Shown here: piece after piece, positions 16,894 to 25,745 of the stretch
Numbering within the stretch: position 1 is the first letter of the stretch
How the letters are laid out: every line of letters begins with the position of its first letter
Assembly: GCA_018228645.1 (NCBI GenBank)
Contig: CP073693.1
Location: 1,510,001-1,574,000 of the forward strand
Length of the DNA: 64,000 nucleotides
Direction of reading: 5' to 3'
DNA from: Clostridiaceae bacterium Marseille-Q4143
GTDB taxonomy: Bacteria; Bacillota; Clostridia; Lachnospirales; Lachnospiraceae
Notes under the pieces: generated by a model
What the model saw: only the letters and a program-made list of their open reading frames with translations
Database searches by the model: none
Told to the model about the DNA's origin: nothing
Position numbers and translations under genes: made by a program

Positions 16894-17883
16894 CTATTTC
16901 ACTTCGTTCGGGGTCTCTTCGCCGTTCTCATAGAAGCGGATATTCTGCAGCGTAGTCTGGGCAATAGCTGCCAGTGCTTCGCTGGTGAAAAATCCCTGAT
17001 GAGAAGTGATCATAACATTCGGGAAGGACAGGAGTCTTGCGGTAACGGAATGCTCCAGAATCTCATCGGAACGGTCTTCAAATACGTTCGGGGTCTCCTC
17101 CTCATATACATCAAGTCCGACACCGAAGAATTTATGAGCGCGGATACCTTCGATCAGGTCGTCGGTTTTTACAAGTGCGCCTCTGGATGTATTGACCAGA
17201 ATTACACCATCTTTCATTTTCGAGATCGTCTCGCGATTGATCAGATGATAGGTGTTGTCCATAAGCGGGCAGTGCAGGGAGATCAGATCACTCTGAGCAA
17301 GCAGCTCATCGAGTGTGACATAAGTAGTGAACTCCTTGATGGCCGGATTTTCGAATACATCATAAGCGATGATCTTCATGCCGAATCCGTGGCAGATTCT
17401 TGCCATGGCAGCGCCGATCTTACCGGTTCCGATGATACCAGCGGTCTTGCCGTGGAAGTTCATACCCATCAGACCGTTCAGGCTGAAGTCATTTTCACGA
17501 ACCTTTACATATGCTTTGTGCAGATGACGGTTGACAGCCAGTGCCAGTGCCATGGCGTGCTCAGCAACTGCTTCCGGAGAATATCCTGGTACACGATATA
17601 CTTTGATACCGTATTTTTTAGCGGTATCCATATCTACGTTATTGAATCCCGCACAGCGGAGCAGAATAAATTTTACCCCGCATTCGTGAAGAATATCGAT
17701 GGTCTCGCCGCAGATGTCGGCACTTACAAAAGCACATACAGCGTCATATCCGTGAGCAAGCTCAGCAGTATTGACCGTCAGTTCAGTTCTTAAAAATTTG
17801 ACCTCCACATCATGGTAGTTTACGAGTTCCTTTGTGAAGGATTCTTTATCATAGGTCTTGGAATCAAAGAAAATAACTTTCAT
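16894..17883 (-). CDS. D-lactate dehydrogenase-type 2-hydroxyacid dehydrogenase
   Basis: A 329-residue NAD-dependent D-2-hydroxyacid dehydrogenase. The Rossmann motif is GTGKIGAAMARICHGFG. The catalytic Arg is in LVNTSRGALVKTDDL, the Glu in DVYEEETPN and the His in SHQGFFTSEA, the order expected for the family. The overall sequence fits D-lactate dehydrogenase (pyruvate to D-lactate), a fermentation step that regenerates NAD, but other 2-oxoacids cannot be excluded. SD AAGGAGG lies before the ATG at 17883. A near-palindrome upstream of its promoter suggests regulation. Confidence 0.85.
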   Translation of the reverse strand: MKVIFFDSKTYDKESFTKELVNYHDVEVKFLRTELTVNTAELAHGYDAVCAFVSADICGETIDILHECGVKFILLRCAGFNNVDMDTAKKYGIKVYRVPGYSPEAVAEHAMALALAVNRHLHKAYVKVRENDFSLNGLMGMNFHGKTAGIIGTGKIGAAMARICHGFGMKIIAYDVFENPAIKEFTTYVTLDELLAQSDLISLHCPLMDNTYHLINRETISKMKDGVILVNTSRGALVKTDDLIEGIRAHKFFGVGLDVYEEETPNVFEDRSDEILEHSVTARLLSFPNVMITSHQGFFTSEALAAIAQTTLQNIRFYENGEETPNEVK

Positions 17884-17936
17884 AATATGTGATGCCTCCT
17901 TAGGATGAATAAGTTGTTATCCTGTATCTGTCCGTT

Positions 17937-17965
17937 AGTATACGGCATCGTTAAAAAAATATCAA
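17937..17965 (-). promoter_or_regulatory. Promoter of the D-2-hydroxyacid dehydrogenase
   Basis: Minus strand: TTGATA (17965-17960), 17-base spacer, TATACT (17942-17937), about 54 bases before the start codon. Confidence 0.75.
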
Positions 17966-17972
17966 GCACTTA

Positions 17973-17992
17973 TTTGACAAATATTTATCAAA
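17973..17992. promoter_or_regulatory. 20-bp near-palindrome upstream of the dehydrogenase promoter
   Basis: TTTGACAAATATTTATCAAA is symmetrical except for one base pair. It lies 8 bases upstream of the -35 box, where an activator or a redox or catabolite regulator might bind. It does not fit the FNR spacing or the Rex consensus exactly. Confidence 0.5.
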
Positions 17993-18029
17993 CTTTTTGA
18001 AAATATTCGTCAGTTTGACGTGAGCAGAA

Positions 18030-19175
18030 TCAGTCGTTCTGCTCAGGAGCACGGATGGCCTGCACCGGAACACCGTTGACTTCGATGGCATCATCAATCT
18101 GAATAAGCAGATAGGAACGGCCGTCGATCACGCGGGTTTCCAGAAGAGCGGCTTTTTCGGGACTGACTTTTACGATGACGTCCGGTGTCTTTACTTCCAT
18201 AGATTTCGTGCTGGTCAAATTGGTAGCGACAAATTCTGTTTTCTCTCCTGCAGTGCTGTTGTACTGCTCTTCAAAATGTTCAAGCACTTCCTCGGAAGCG
18301 CCGCTTCTGGCCAGAAGATTTTTTACTTCAGGGGCAGTGAGTGTCGGCGGTTCCGGAAGATCCTTCTTTTCTTCGATCAGCTCGTTCAGATTTTCATGAA
18401 TATTGACAACTGTCTCATAATCACAGGTGCTGCCGAGGGTTTCCGCTACCAGCTCCGTGAAGGTCTCTTTCTGGCCTTTGGCAGAGAGCGGTGTCTGACA
18501 GCCGAATACCTCTTCCATAAGAGCAGGCTGAAGATTCTCGGGATTCTTTGTGTAATAGAGCATACTGTGCAGGTCGGTATTCCTGTCGCTGAAAGCAGGA
18601 AACAGGAATCCTGCGTCAGGAGCCTGGACGATCCAGTCGCGGGAACGATCTTCGATGCTGTTTTTTTCCGCATTGTAGCAGAGACCGGCTTTATCAAGTT
18701 TTACCGGACAGATACTGCACATGAGATATTCGTAGGTATCATCAGATGCATCGAACATCTCCATGCCGTCCTCTGCTTTTTTGGGGATATCGTAAGCGGC
18801 ATGAATCAGGATAATATAGTAGTTTTCCCCGTAGGCATAGTTTTTAATGATTTTTTCGTAGAATTCTTCCAGCAGGACGTCATCGGTCAGGCGGCTGTCA
18901 CGGAGTCTCAAAAGCCAGCTCTGAGTGCCGTCTGGCATTTCCTGAGCAAGAGGAAATTCCATGTTGAGCAGATTTTTTCCGATAGTTCCGGAAAGAGTTT
19001 TACGGAAAATTTCATAATATTTAAAAATTTCTTCCTCGGGAAGAGAGAGAAAAGCTTCCTTTAATTCTGTGCGGATCTGTTTTTCTGCATCTACGTAGCA
19101 GCCACAGATACGGGTAATGGCGCAGTTTTCATTGGTGAACTGCTTGCGGATTTCAAGGGTTTCTTTTTTATTCAT
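18030..19175 (-). CDS. DUF4317 family protein
   Basis: A 381-residue protein from ATG 19175 (MNKKETLEIRKQFTNENC); a longer frame to 19214 lacks support. The N-terminus with IRKQFTNENCAITRICGCYVD is characteristic of DUF4317 proteins common in Lachnospiraceae. No membrane segment or catalytic motif is visible. Function is unknown. It is divergent from the PucR-type regulator. Confidence 0.75.
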   Translation of the reverse strand: MNKKETLEIRKQFTNENCAITRICGCYVDAEKQIRTELKEAFLSLPEEEIFKYYEIFRKTLSGTIGKNLLNMEFPLAQEMPDGTQSWLLRLRDSRLTDDVLLEEFYEKIIKNYAYGENYYIILIHAAYDIPKKAEDGMEMFDASDDTYEYLMCSICPVKLDKAGLCYNAEKNSIEDRSRDWIVQAPDAGFLFPAFSDRNTDLHSMLYYTKNPENLQPALMEEVFGCQTPLSAKGQKETFTELVAETLGSTCDYETVVNIHENLNELIEEKKDLPEPPTLTAPEVKNLLARSGASEEVLEHFEEQYNSTAGEKTEFVATNLTSTKSMEVKTPDVIVKVSPEKAALLETRVIDGRSYLLIQIDDAIEVNGVPVQAIRAPEQND

Positions 19176-19247
19176 TCGATTTACCTGCTTTTTATGTATT
19201 TTTATGATTACCATACCATGAAACTATGAAATTTTCTACATTTTTTC

Positions 19248-19276
19248 TTGCGGACTGGAAAAGAGGATGGTATTCT
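19248..19276 (+). promoter_or_regulatory. Promoter of the PucR-type regulator
   Basis: TTGCGG at 19248-19253, 17-base spacer, TATTCT at 19271-19276. It supports the start at 19328 rather than the in-frame ATG at 19226. Confidence 0.6.
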
Positions 19277-19327
19277 GTTTTATGGAAAATGGAAGAAAAT
19301 TGGAAAAATATTACAGGAGGGATAAGA

Positions 19328-20410
19328 ATGGTTTCGAATCGACTGCTCCAGGATTGCCTGGAAGACTTTCATAACATTATGCGATTAAATATGGCACTGT
19401 ACGATCGAAATTGTACATGCGTGGCCGGAGAAGAAGAAAAAGCTCCGGAATTGGATATATTTCATACATTCTGCGATTCCGCAGCAGATATGCAGGCACT
19501 AGGAACGAGATATCTGTTTAAGGTAGGAGCTCAGGAGCCAACCTATATTTTATCAGTCAGTGGGGACAGCAAGGATATTTACCCCATGGGACAGCTTGCA
19601 GTAAAACAGCTGGAACGAATTCTTGAGATGGGATACAGCAGAGAGGACAGAAATCAGTTTATTCACAATCTGCTCCTTGACAACCTGCTTCCTGTAGATA
19701 TTGTCAGCTATGCGAAGCAGATGCACATCGGACCGGAGTTCCGCTGGGCAGTGCTTCTGGTGGAAGGAACCGGATGTGAAGCATTTGACATACAGAATAT
19801 TCTGAAAAATGCACTGTCAGGAAGAACGTCTGATTTTATTGCCCCAATGGAGGAAAACTGCGTCGTTGTAGTCCGCAGACTGGAAGAGCAGGAAGGGGAA
19901 AAGGAGATGGAAGAGCTGGCACATGAGCTGACAGATGCGGTAAGTGTTGAGACCAGATGCCATATCCGTACTTCCTGCGGAACGATTGCCTTATCTTTAA
20001 AGGAAGTTTCCCGTTCTTATAAGGAAGCGAAGATGGCACTGGAAGTGGCAGCAATCTTCTATAAAGAGAAAAATGTAATTACATATGAAGAACTTGGCAT
20101 TGGACGTCTGATTTATCAGCTCCCGATTCCGCTCTGCGAGATGTTCCTGAAAGAAGTGTTTGGTGATTACAATCCATCTTCTCTCGATGAGGAGATTTTG
20201 ACGACAGTTTATCAGTTTATGGAAAATGATCTGAACCTTTCGGAAACGAGCCGACAGCTGTTTGTACACAGGAACACGCTGGTATACCGTCTGGAAAAAC
20301 TTCAGAAAACCATCGGACTTGACATCCGCAAATTTGAAGATGCCATGATTTTCAAGATTGCCATGATGGTATCGGATTATATGAAATATTTGAGAGAGAG
20401 ACAGTTATAA
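19328..20410 (+). CDS. PucR/CdaR-type transcriptional regulator
   Basis: A 360-residue protein from ATG 19328 (MVSNRLLQDCLEDFH), with SD AGGAGG before it. The C-terminal HTH_30 domain is clear: LSETSRQLFVHRNTLVYRLEKLQKTIGLD. The middle part resembles the GGDEF-like domain of the CdaR/PucR class. Such regulators usually sense small carboxylic acids or purine breakdown products and activate neighbouring catabolic genes. Four bases separate it from the TauE/SafE gene, and a TRAP/cyclase operon follows, both plausible targets. Confidence 0.8.
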   Translation: MVSNRLLQDCLEDFHNIMRLNMALYDRNCTCVAGEEEKAPELDIFHTFCDSAADMQALGTRYLFKVGAQEPTYILSVSGDSKDIYPMGQLAVKQLERILEMGYSREDRNQFIHNLLLDNLLPVDIVSYAKQMHIGPEFRWAVLLVEGTGCEAFDIQNILKNALSGRTSDFIAPMEENCVVVVRRLEEQEGEKEMEELAHELTDAVSVETRCHIRTSCGTIALSLKEVSRSYKEAKMALEVAAIFYKEKNVITYEELGIGRLIYQLPIPLCEMFLKEVFGDYNPSSLDEEILTTVYQFMENDLNLSETSRQLFVHRNTLVYRLEKLQKTIGLDIRKFEDAMIFKIAMMVSDYMKYLRERQL

Positions 20411-20413
20411 GAC

Positions 20414-21172
20414 ATGGAACTGAAGTTAGCTACATTTTTGCTTGTATGTCCGCTGGTATTTCTGGCAGGCTTTGTAGATGCCATCGGAGGAGGAGGAGGA
20501 CTCATTTCGCTTCCGGCCTATCTGCTGGCAGGAGTACCGGTGCATTTTGCACTGGCAACCAATAAAATGTCTTCGGCATCTGGAACCCTGATTTCCACCG
20601 TGCGGATCTGCAGATCGATTAAGATTCGTTGGAAGCTGGCTATTCCTGCGGTTGCCTGCGCGTTGGCAGGCTCATATATCGGAACAAGACTCAGCCTTCT
20701 GACAGATGAAAAAATTCTTCGGTATGTGTTGATCGTGGTACTGCCGGTAGTTGCATTTTTTGTATTGAGAAAAAATTCACTGGTGTCGGAGAAGACGAAA
20801 AGGCTGGATGAGAAAAAAGAGATGGCGGTCTCTTGGATCAGTGCATTTCTGATCGGAATCTATGACGGATTTTACGGACCTGGAACCGGTACATTCCTGA
20901 TTTTGATTTTTATGGGACTCGCACATATGACTTCTATGGAAGCAGCTGCCTACACGAAGATCGTGAACTTAAGTTCCAATATTGCTTCACTGGTGACTTT
21001 TCTGGTGAGCGGGCAGGTGATCTTACCGCTGGGACTGGCAGCGGCTGTTTTCAGTATAGCAGGACACTATACCGGAGCCGGCATGGTTCTGAAAAACGGA
21101 ACGAAAATTATCCGGCCGATTATTCTGGTGGTACTGGCCCTTCTGTTTATCAAAATTGTATTCAATCTGTAA
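20414..21172 (+). CDS. TSUP family permease (TauE/SafE)
   Basis: A 252-residue membrane protein with about eight helices in two repeats. The first repeat carries GFVDAIGGGGGLISLPAYL and ALATNKMSSASGT; the second carries GIYDGFYGPGTGTFLILIF. Both are TauE/SafE signatures. The family exports or imports sulfite, sulfonates or other small organic anions. It is likely co-transcribed with the PucR-type gene, whose ligand may be the same anion. Confidence 0.85.
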   Translation: MELKLATFLLVCPLVFLAGFVDAIGGGGGLISLPAYLLAGVPVHFALATNKMSSASGTLISTVRICRSIKIRWKLAIPAVACALAGSYIGTRLSLLTDEKILRYVLIVVLPVVAFFVLRKNSLVSEKTKRLDEKKEMAVSWISAFLIGIYDGFYGPGTGTFLILIFMGLAHMTSMEAAAYTKIVNLSSNIASLVTFLVSGQVILPLGLAAAVFSIAGHYTGAGMVLKNGTKIIRPIILVVLALLFIKIVFNL

Positions 21173-21173
21173 A

Positions 21174-21214
21174 GAAAAAGCAGGATCTCAACAAATGAAG
21201 ATTCCTGCTTTTTG
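21174..21214. terminator. Terminator after the TSUP gene
   Basis: Stem AAAAGCAGGATCT paired with AGATTCCTGCTTTT (one bulge), followed by T residues. It lies between the TSUP gene and the convergent cupin gene. The 40 bases after it contain ATGTTTC four times, a minor low-complexity feature. Confidence 0.8.
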
Positions 21215-21257
21215 TTTCATGTTTCTATAAATGTTTCACATTGTTGCAAATGTTTCA

Positions 21258-21668
21258 TTATTTTTCAGCCGCTTTTAATGCTTCTTCCACGGTGGCCATA
21301 GCGCGGTCACGAAGACCTTTTGCCGTATTCGGGGAAGAGAAAATACACAGAACCTTCAGATTCTCTGTTCCGGTATTGGTGATCTGATGCATCACTTTTG
21401 GCGGTGCAACAATCATGGAATCCGGTACAAATGGATATTCAACACCGTCTACCATGGCAACACCGGTTCCGGAGATGCAGTACATGGCTTCGGTCTGGGT
21501 GTCATGGGAATGAACATCTATCGTACATCCCGGGTCCCATTCTGTCATATGCACGGAGAAGGCGCAGTCGGTGATTTTATCGTCATCTCCCATGAAAATC
21601 GGGGTTATGGCGCGGTTGAAAGGAGCCGGAATCCGGATGGAATTTTTTGGATCATAAGTATAATACAT
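21258..21668 (-). CDS. Cupin domain protein
   Basis: A 136-residue single-domain cupin from ATG 21668 (MYYTYDPKNSIRIPAP), with SD GGAGGT. The metal-binding motifs are present: HSHDTQTEAMYCISG (first, with two His and a Glu) and PPKVMHQITNTG (second His). Such small cupins are often isomerases, dioxygenases or sensors of organic acids. It is divergent from the TRAP operon and probably part of the same pathway. Confidence 0.85.
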   Translation of the reverse strand: MYYTYDPKNSIRIPAPFNRAITPIFMGDDDKITDCAFSVHMTEWDPGCTIDVHSHDTQTEAMYCISGTGVAMVDGVEYPFVPDSMIVAPPKVMHQITNTGTENLKVLCIFSSPNTAKGLRDRAMATVEEALKAAEK

Positions 21669-21705
21669 GGAATGTACCTCCACAAAATAGAAAATTGATA
21701 TCTTC

Positions 21706-21734
21706 ATAGTACCATGTGCAGGAGGCTCAGTCAA
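21706..21734 (-). promoter_or_regulatory. Promoter of the cupin gene
   Basis: Minus strand: TTGACT (21734-21729), 17-base spacer, TACTAT (21711-21706), about 38 bases before the start codon. Confidence 0.7.
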
Positions 21735-21758
21735 TTGAAAAAAAGACTGGATAGTGCA

Positions 21759-21804
21759 ATTGTACTTTTAAGTGGTTGAAAAGTACAATATTTTTGTGTA
21801 ATAT
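21759..21804 (+). promoter_or_regulatory. TRAP operon promoter with overlapping inverted repeat
   Basis: TTGAAA at 21776-21781, 17-base spacer and TAATAT at 21799-21804 form a plausible promoter. An 11-bp inverted repeat (ATTGTACTTTT at 21759-21769, AAAAGTACAAT at 21779-21789) covers its -35 region and is a candidate operator between the divergent cupin and TRAP genes. The resulting leader of about 295 bases to dctM holds an SD-like AAAGGAGGT at 22010 with no gene behind it. Confidence 0.5.
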
Positions 21805-22106
21805 TACAACTATAAAGCCACAATGATTGCAAAAACTGCAACAGAAACAAATGTTTCTCAGTTACACAAAACCGGTTTGAGGACAAAGTATCTAAAGAAG
21901 AGGTGACCAAATTGTTAAAAATGTGAAAAAAACTGGTTGAGCGCGATCTTGGCACTAACATTGCTCTATATAGTGGCAGAATGACTTAGTAAAAATGAAA
22001 ATAAAATAGAAAGGAGGTTCAGGAGACTCCCTTTAGACGAGAGGATGCCAAAAACTGCAAAAGCAGACAAGCTAAGAAACTAACTAATAAAACGAGGTGA
22101 AAGAAT

Positions 22107-23384
22107 ATGGATTTGTTTGTTTTGATTTTATCATTCTTCGTTATGCTTTTCCTGGGAATTCCGATTGCGTTTGCACTCTGCCTGTCTTCCCTGCTGTACA
22201 TGGTTCTTTACTCCAGTGTACCGCTGATCATTATCGGACAGCAGATGTTAAAGGGTGTTGATTCCTTTACCCTTCTCGCAATCCCATTTTTCATTATCGC
22301 AGGAAGCCTGATGACGAATGGTGGTATTTCCAAGAGAATTGTTAACTTTGCAAAACAGCTGGTAGGCTGGATGCCGGGTGGACTTGCAGTCGTAGATATT
22401 GTTGCATCTATGATTTTCGCAGCTATGACCGGTGCAGGTGCAGCAACCACCGCAGCAGTTGGTGGTATGATGATTCCTCATATGGAAGAAGAAGGATATG
22501 ACCCTGGATTCGCAAGTGCTATTCAGGCAATGGGTGGTGTGTTCGGACCGATTATCCCGCCGAGTACCCTGATGGTATTGTATGCAGTAGCATCCGGCGA
22601 ATCTGTTGGAGGAATGTTCCTGGGCGGTATTCTTCCGGGACTCTATCTTGGACTGGTTCTGATTATCGTAGTTGTTATGCTCTGTAAGAAAAAAGGTTAC
22701 GGCGGCGGTGCAAAATTCAATGGAAAAGCATTCGTCAAAGCAACCGTAGATGCATTCTGGGCACTGCTTGCTCCGATCATCATTCTTGGTGGCATCTATT
22801 CCGGTATCATGACTCCTACCGAGTCTTCCGCAGTATGCTGTTTCTACTGTATGATCGTAGGTCTCTTTATTTACAGAGAGCTGAGTGTAAAAGATCTGGT
22901 AAAAGTAGTAGCAGAAGGTGTTAAGAGTTCCGCAGGTATCATGCTGATCGTAGCAGCAACTCAGGTATTTGGATGGGTACTGACCCGTGCACAGATTCCG
23001 CAGACGATTGCCAAGATGTTCACCGAGAACGTAAGCAACGGTACCGTATTCCTGTTCGCTGTCTGCCTGATTCTTCTGGTAGCAGGATGTTTCATCGATG
23101 CAGTTCCGGCTCTGCTGATTTTTGCACCGATCTTCTGCCCGACAGCTCAGGCTTATGGACTGAACATGGTTCATTTCGGTGTTGTTATGGTCGTAGTTCT
23201 CTGTATCGGTCTTGCAACTCCGCCGGTAGGTATTAACCTTTATGTAGCATCCAGTGTTGGCGGTCAGCCGGTACATAAGATCATTCCGCATCTGCCGATT
23301 CCGCTTCTGACGATTGCAATCGCAACGATCGTTTTGGTCCTTTGCCCGCCAATCGTAACACTGCTTCCGACTCTGTTCGGCTAA
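22107..23384 (+). CDS. dctM: TRAP transporter large permease (DctM)
   Basis: A 425-residue membrane protein with about 12 hydrophobic segments and DctM signatures: FVMLFLGIPIAFALCLSS at the N-terminus, GAGAATTAAVGGMMIPHMEE and GVFGPIIPPSTLMVLYAV in the middle, and IGLATPPVGINLYVASS near the end. TRAP transporters use sodium gradients and a soluble binding protein to import organic acids. It is the first gene of the operon; the normal order is often binding protein, small permease, large permease. Confidence 0.92.
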   Translation: MDLFVLILSFFVMLFLGIPIAFALCLSSLLYMVLYSSVPLIIIGQQMLKGVDSFTLLAIPFFIIAGSLMTNGGISKRIVNFAKQLVGWMPGGLAVVDIVASMIFAAMTGAGAATTAAVGGMMIPHMEEEGYDPGFASAIQAMGGVFGPIIPPSTLMVLYAVASGESVGGMFLGGILPGLYLGLVLIIVVVMLCKKKGYGGGAKFNGKAFVKATVDAFWALLAPIIILGGIYSGIMTPTESSAVCCFYCMIVGLFIYRELSVKDLVKVVAEGVKSSAGIMLIVAATQVFGWVLTRAQIPQTIAKMFTENVSNGTVFLFAVCLILLVAGCFIDAVPALLIFAPIFCPTAQAYGLNMVHFGVVMVVVLCIGLATPPVGINLYVASSVGGQPVHKIIPHLPIPLLTIAIATIVLVLCPPIVTLLPTLFG

Positions 23385-23435
23385 TACACAGTATTTAAAT
23401 TTGAAAAAATGATATATGAAAAGGAGATTACAACA

Positions 23436-24518
23436 ATGAAAAAGAGATTAATCGCACTTAGCCTGGTACTGGCAATGGCTGCAACCGCAACTGCATGTGG
23501 CGGAAGCAAATCTGACAGCGCAGCAGCTGACACAAGCGCATCAAGCGACAGCGCAGACGCATCTGCTGATTCTGCTGATGCTTCCACAGAGGGGGGAGTA
23601 ACCGGAGATTACAGAGAGCTTTCTCTGTTCGCTGGTTCTATTCCGGAGAACACCCCGACTGGTGGTGCACTGGCAGCTATGGCTGATTACATCAACGAGA
23701 ATTCCAACGGAACTCTGAACGCAATTGCTTACTATGATACTGCACTTGGTGATGCTACTTCCATGGTACAGGGTCTGCAGCAGGGAACTGTAGATATCGG
23801 AGTATCCGGTACTGCATATTTCTCTGGTCTGAACTCTGAGATCGAAGTATTCCAGCTTCCGTTCCTGTTCGAGGATCTGGAGACTGCACGTAAAGCAACT
23901 TCCGGCGCAGCAGCTGAGAAGATCAATGCTGATATGGAGCAGTATGGTATCGTAGGTCTTTCCTTCTGGGAGAACGGATTCCGTGAGCTGTCCAATGACA
24001 TCAGAGAGGTTAAGACTCCGGATGATCTGAAAGGAATCAAGATGAGAGTTCTTCCGGCTGAGGTTCAGCAGAAGACATGGGAGGCTCTTGGTGTTCAGAC
24101 TACTGCTATGGATGCTTCCGAGCTGTACACCGGACTTCAGACTGGTATCATCGATGCACAGGACAACCCGCTGCATGAGATCGTATCCCGTAAACTTTAC
24201 GAGGTTCAGCCATATGTCAGCCTGACAGACGCTACCTACACTCCTTTCTACATGGCAGCAAGCAAACTTACCTGGGATGAACTGTCTGAGTCTCAGCAGG
24301 CTCTGCTCAAAGAGGCAGCTGAGGTGGGCCGTGAGAAACAGTTCGAGCTGACTGACGCAGCACAGGCTGAGGCTCTTCAGACTCTGAAAGATAACGGTGT
24401 AACTGTAACTGAGGATGTTGATAAAGAGGCATTCAAGGCTATCGCTGAGCAGCAGTGGACTGTATTCACAGATGCTTGTGGAACTGAGCTTCTTGACATG
24501 GTACAGGCTGGAGAATAA
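23436..24518 (+). CDS. dctP: TRAP transporter substrate-binding lipoprotein (DctP)
   Basis: A 360-residue DctP-type binding protein. MKKRLIALSLVLAMAATATACGG gives a signal peptide with lipobox, then a Ser/Ala/Asp-rich linker (residues 24-55) for surface tethering. The carboxylate-anchoring Arg region is seen in LKGIKMRVLPAEVQQKTWEA, followed by GLQTGIIDAQDNPLHEI, a DctP hallmark. SD AAGGAG precedes ATG 23436. The codon use is highly regular, suggesting strong expression. The ligand is probably an organic acid. Confidence 0.92.
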   Translation: MKKRLIALSLVLAMAATATACGGSKSDSAAADTSASSDSADASADSADASTEGGVTGDYRELSLFAGSIPENTPTGGALAAMADYINENSNGTLNAIAYYDTALGDATSMVQGLQQGTVDIGVSGTAYFSGLNSEIEVFQLPFLFEDLETARKATSGAAAEKINADMEQYGIVGLSFWENGFRELSNDIREVKTPDDLKGIKMRVLPAEVQQKTWEALGVQTTAMDASELYTGLQTGIIDAQDNPLHEIVSRKLYEVQPYVSLTDATYTPFYMAASKLTWDELSESQQALLKEAAEVGREKQFELTDAAQAEALQTLKDNGVTVTEDVDKEAFKAIAEQQWTVFTDACGTELLDMVQAGE

Positions 24519-24553
24519 GTATTAACTGATTTTCAAAAAAGGGGTACACATAT

Positions 24554-25234
24554 ATGAGACGTATTGTGGATTTAACTCTTCCGATTGAAGAGCACTGGCG
24601 TTACGGAATCAAAATTTTGCCGGGTAAAACCCATGCAAATGGTGATCCGTGGCAGAACGTAAGTTATAATCTGGAGTCTCACTGGTTCACCCATATTGAT
24701 TTTCCGCTTCATTTTGATCCGAACGGAAAGACATCGGATGACTATCCGCTTCAGGACTGGGCAATCACAGATTGCCTGGTTCTGGATTTCTCAGATTGCG
24801 GAGACAATACGGCAATTACTGGAGAGATGCTGGAAAAGGCGAATGAAAAATACAAAGACAAACATTTTGACAGCCTTCTGATCCGTACGGACCGCGGCAG
24901 AAAAGTGGATTGGAAGACGACAGAATTCTGGGATACCTCACCGTATCTGACAGAGGATGCCGGAATCTGGATTAAAAATTATAACCCGAAGGTAGTGGGC
25001 TATGATTTCCCGCAGGATTATGCGATTCGTGAAATCCGTACCATGAAACCGGGACAGCCAATCATTCAGCCAGTACATGAGCATGTGCTGAAAGAGGGGA
25101 AGATTCTTCAGATCGAGTATATGACAGATCTGTGGAAGATCGGCTCTGACACCTGTCAGCTGGTTGCGCTTCCTCTGAAACTGATGCATGCTGATGGCGG
25201 ACAAATCCGCGTGGTTGCAGTGGTTGAAGAATAG
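24554..25234 (+). CDS. Cyclase family (kynurenine formamidase-like) metal hydrolase 1
   Basis: A 226-residue PF04199-type protein. It begins RRIVDLTLPIEEHW and has the metal site in SHWFTHIDFPLHFD, in place of the more common HTGTHVDAPxH, with a further HVLKEGKI near the end. The family hydrolyses amide or cyclic bonds of small acids. It sits between the binding protein and small permease genes, implying that the imported compound is its substrate or is released by it. Confidence 0.8.
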   Translation: MRRIVDLTLPIEEHWRYGIKILPGKTHANGDPWQNVSYNLESHWFTHIDFPLHFDPNGKTSDDYPLQDWAITDCLVLDFSDCGDNTAITGEMLEKANEKYKDKHFDSLLIRTDRGRKVDWKTTEFWDTSPYLTEDAGIWIKNYNPKVVGYDFPQDYAIREIRTMKPGQPIIQPVHEHVLKEGKILQIEYMTDLWKIGSDTCQLVALPLKLMHADGGQIRVVAVVEE

Positions 25235-25247
25235 GAGAACTGAGAAT

Positions 25248-25742
25248 ATGAAAAACGCTCTTGATAAATTTATTTCAGGACTGAATTTCATCTTCGGAAT
25301 TGTAGGAATTATCATGGTATTTATTGCTACGTATGCAGTACTGGCAAGAAATGTCCTGATTGTTTCCACTCCGTGGAGTGATGAGCTTCTGAAGCTCCTC
25401 TTCGTATGGTCCATCTATGTTGGATCTGCAATTCTGTTTATGAATGACGGACTGATCTCCCTGACACTCGTTGAGGATGGATACAAAGAAAAGAAACCGG
25501 TTGTATACGGTGTGCTGAAAGCAATTCAGTATATTGCAGCAATTGGTATCTGCGGCTTGGTTACTTCCCAGCTGTTTACCATCGTTGGTACTCAGATGAA
25601 CACCGGAGAGGCTACCACCGTTCTAAAATACCCGCTGTGGGTAATGAACCTTGGAATGCTTCTTGGACTTGCCCTGATTGTAATCCTCGGAGTCGTAAAA
25701 CTGATTGGTTTAAAAGAATATTTTGTGAAGAAGGCAGCATAA
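25248..25742 (+). CDS. dctQ: TRAP transporter small permease (DctQ)
   Basis: A 164-residue protein with four membrane segments from ATG 25248 (MKNALDKFISGLNF), SD GGAGAA. DctQ motifs include TPWSDELLKLLFVWSIYVGSA. It forms the membrane complex with DctM. An in-frame extension into the cyclase gene was rejected. Confidence 0.88.
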   Translation: MKNALDKFISGLNFIFGIVGIIMVFIATYAVLARNVLIVSTPWSDELLKLLFVWSIYVGSAILFMNDGLISLTLVEDGYKEKKPVVYGVLKAIQYIAAIGICGLVTSQLFTIVGTQMNTGEATTVLKYPLWVMNLGMLLGLALIVILGVVKLIGLKEYFVKKAA

Positions 25743-25745
25743 GAG

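Noticed and set aside
17973..17992. FNR or Rex site before the dehydrogenase
   Set aside because: Half-site spacing and bases do not match either consensus; kept as an unassigned near-palindrome.
22248..23291. 347-codon open frame on the minus strand
   Set aside because: It lies wholly inside dctM, has no SD or domain and a protein rich in His, Cys and Asn, as expected for an antisense shadow of a regular-codon gene.
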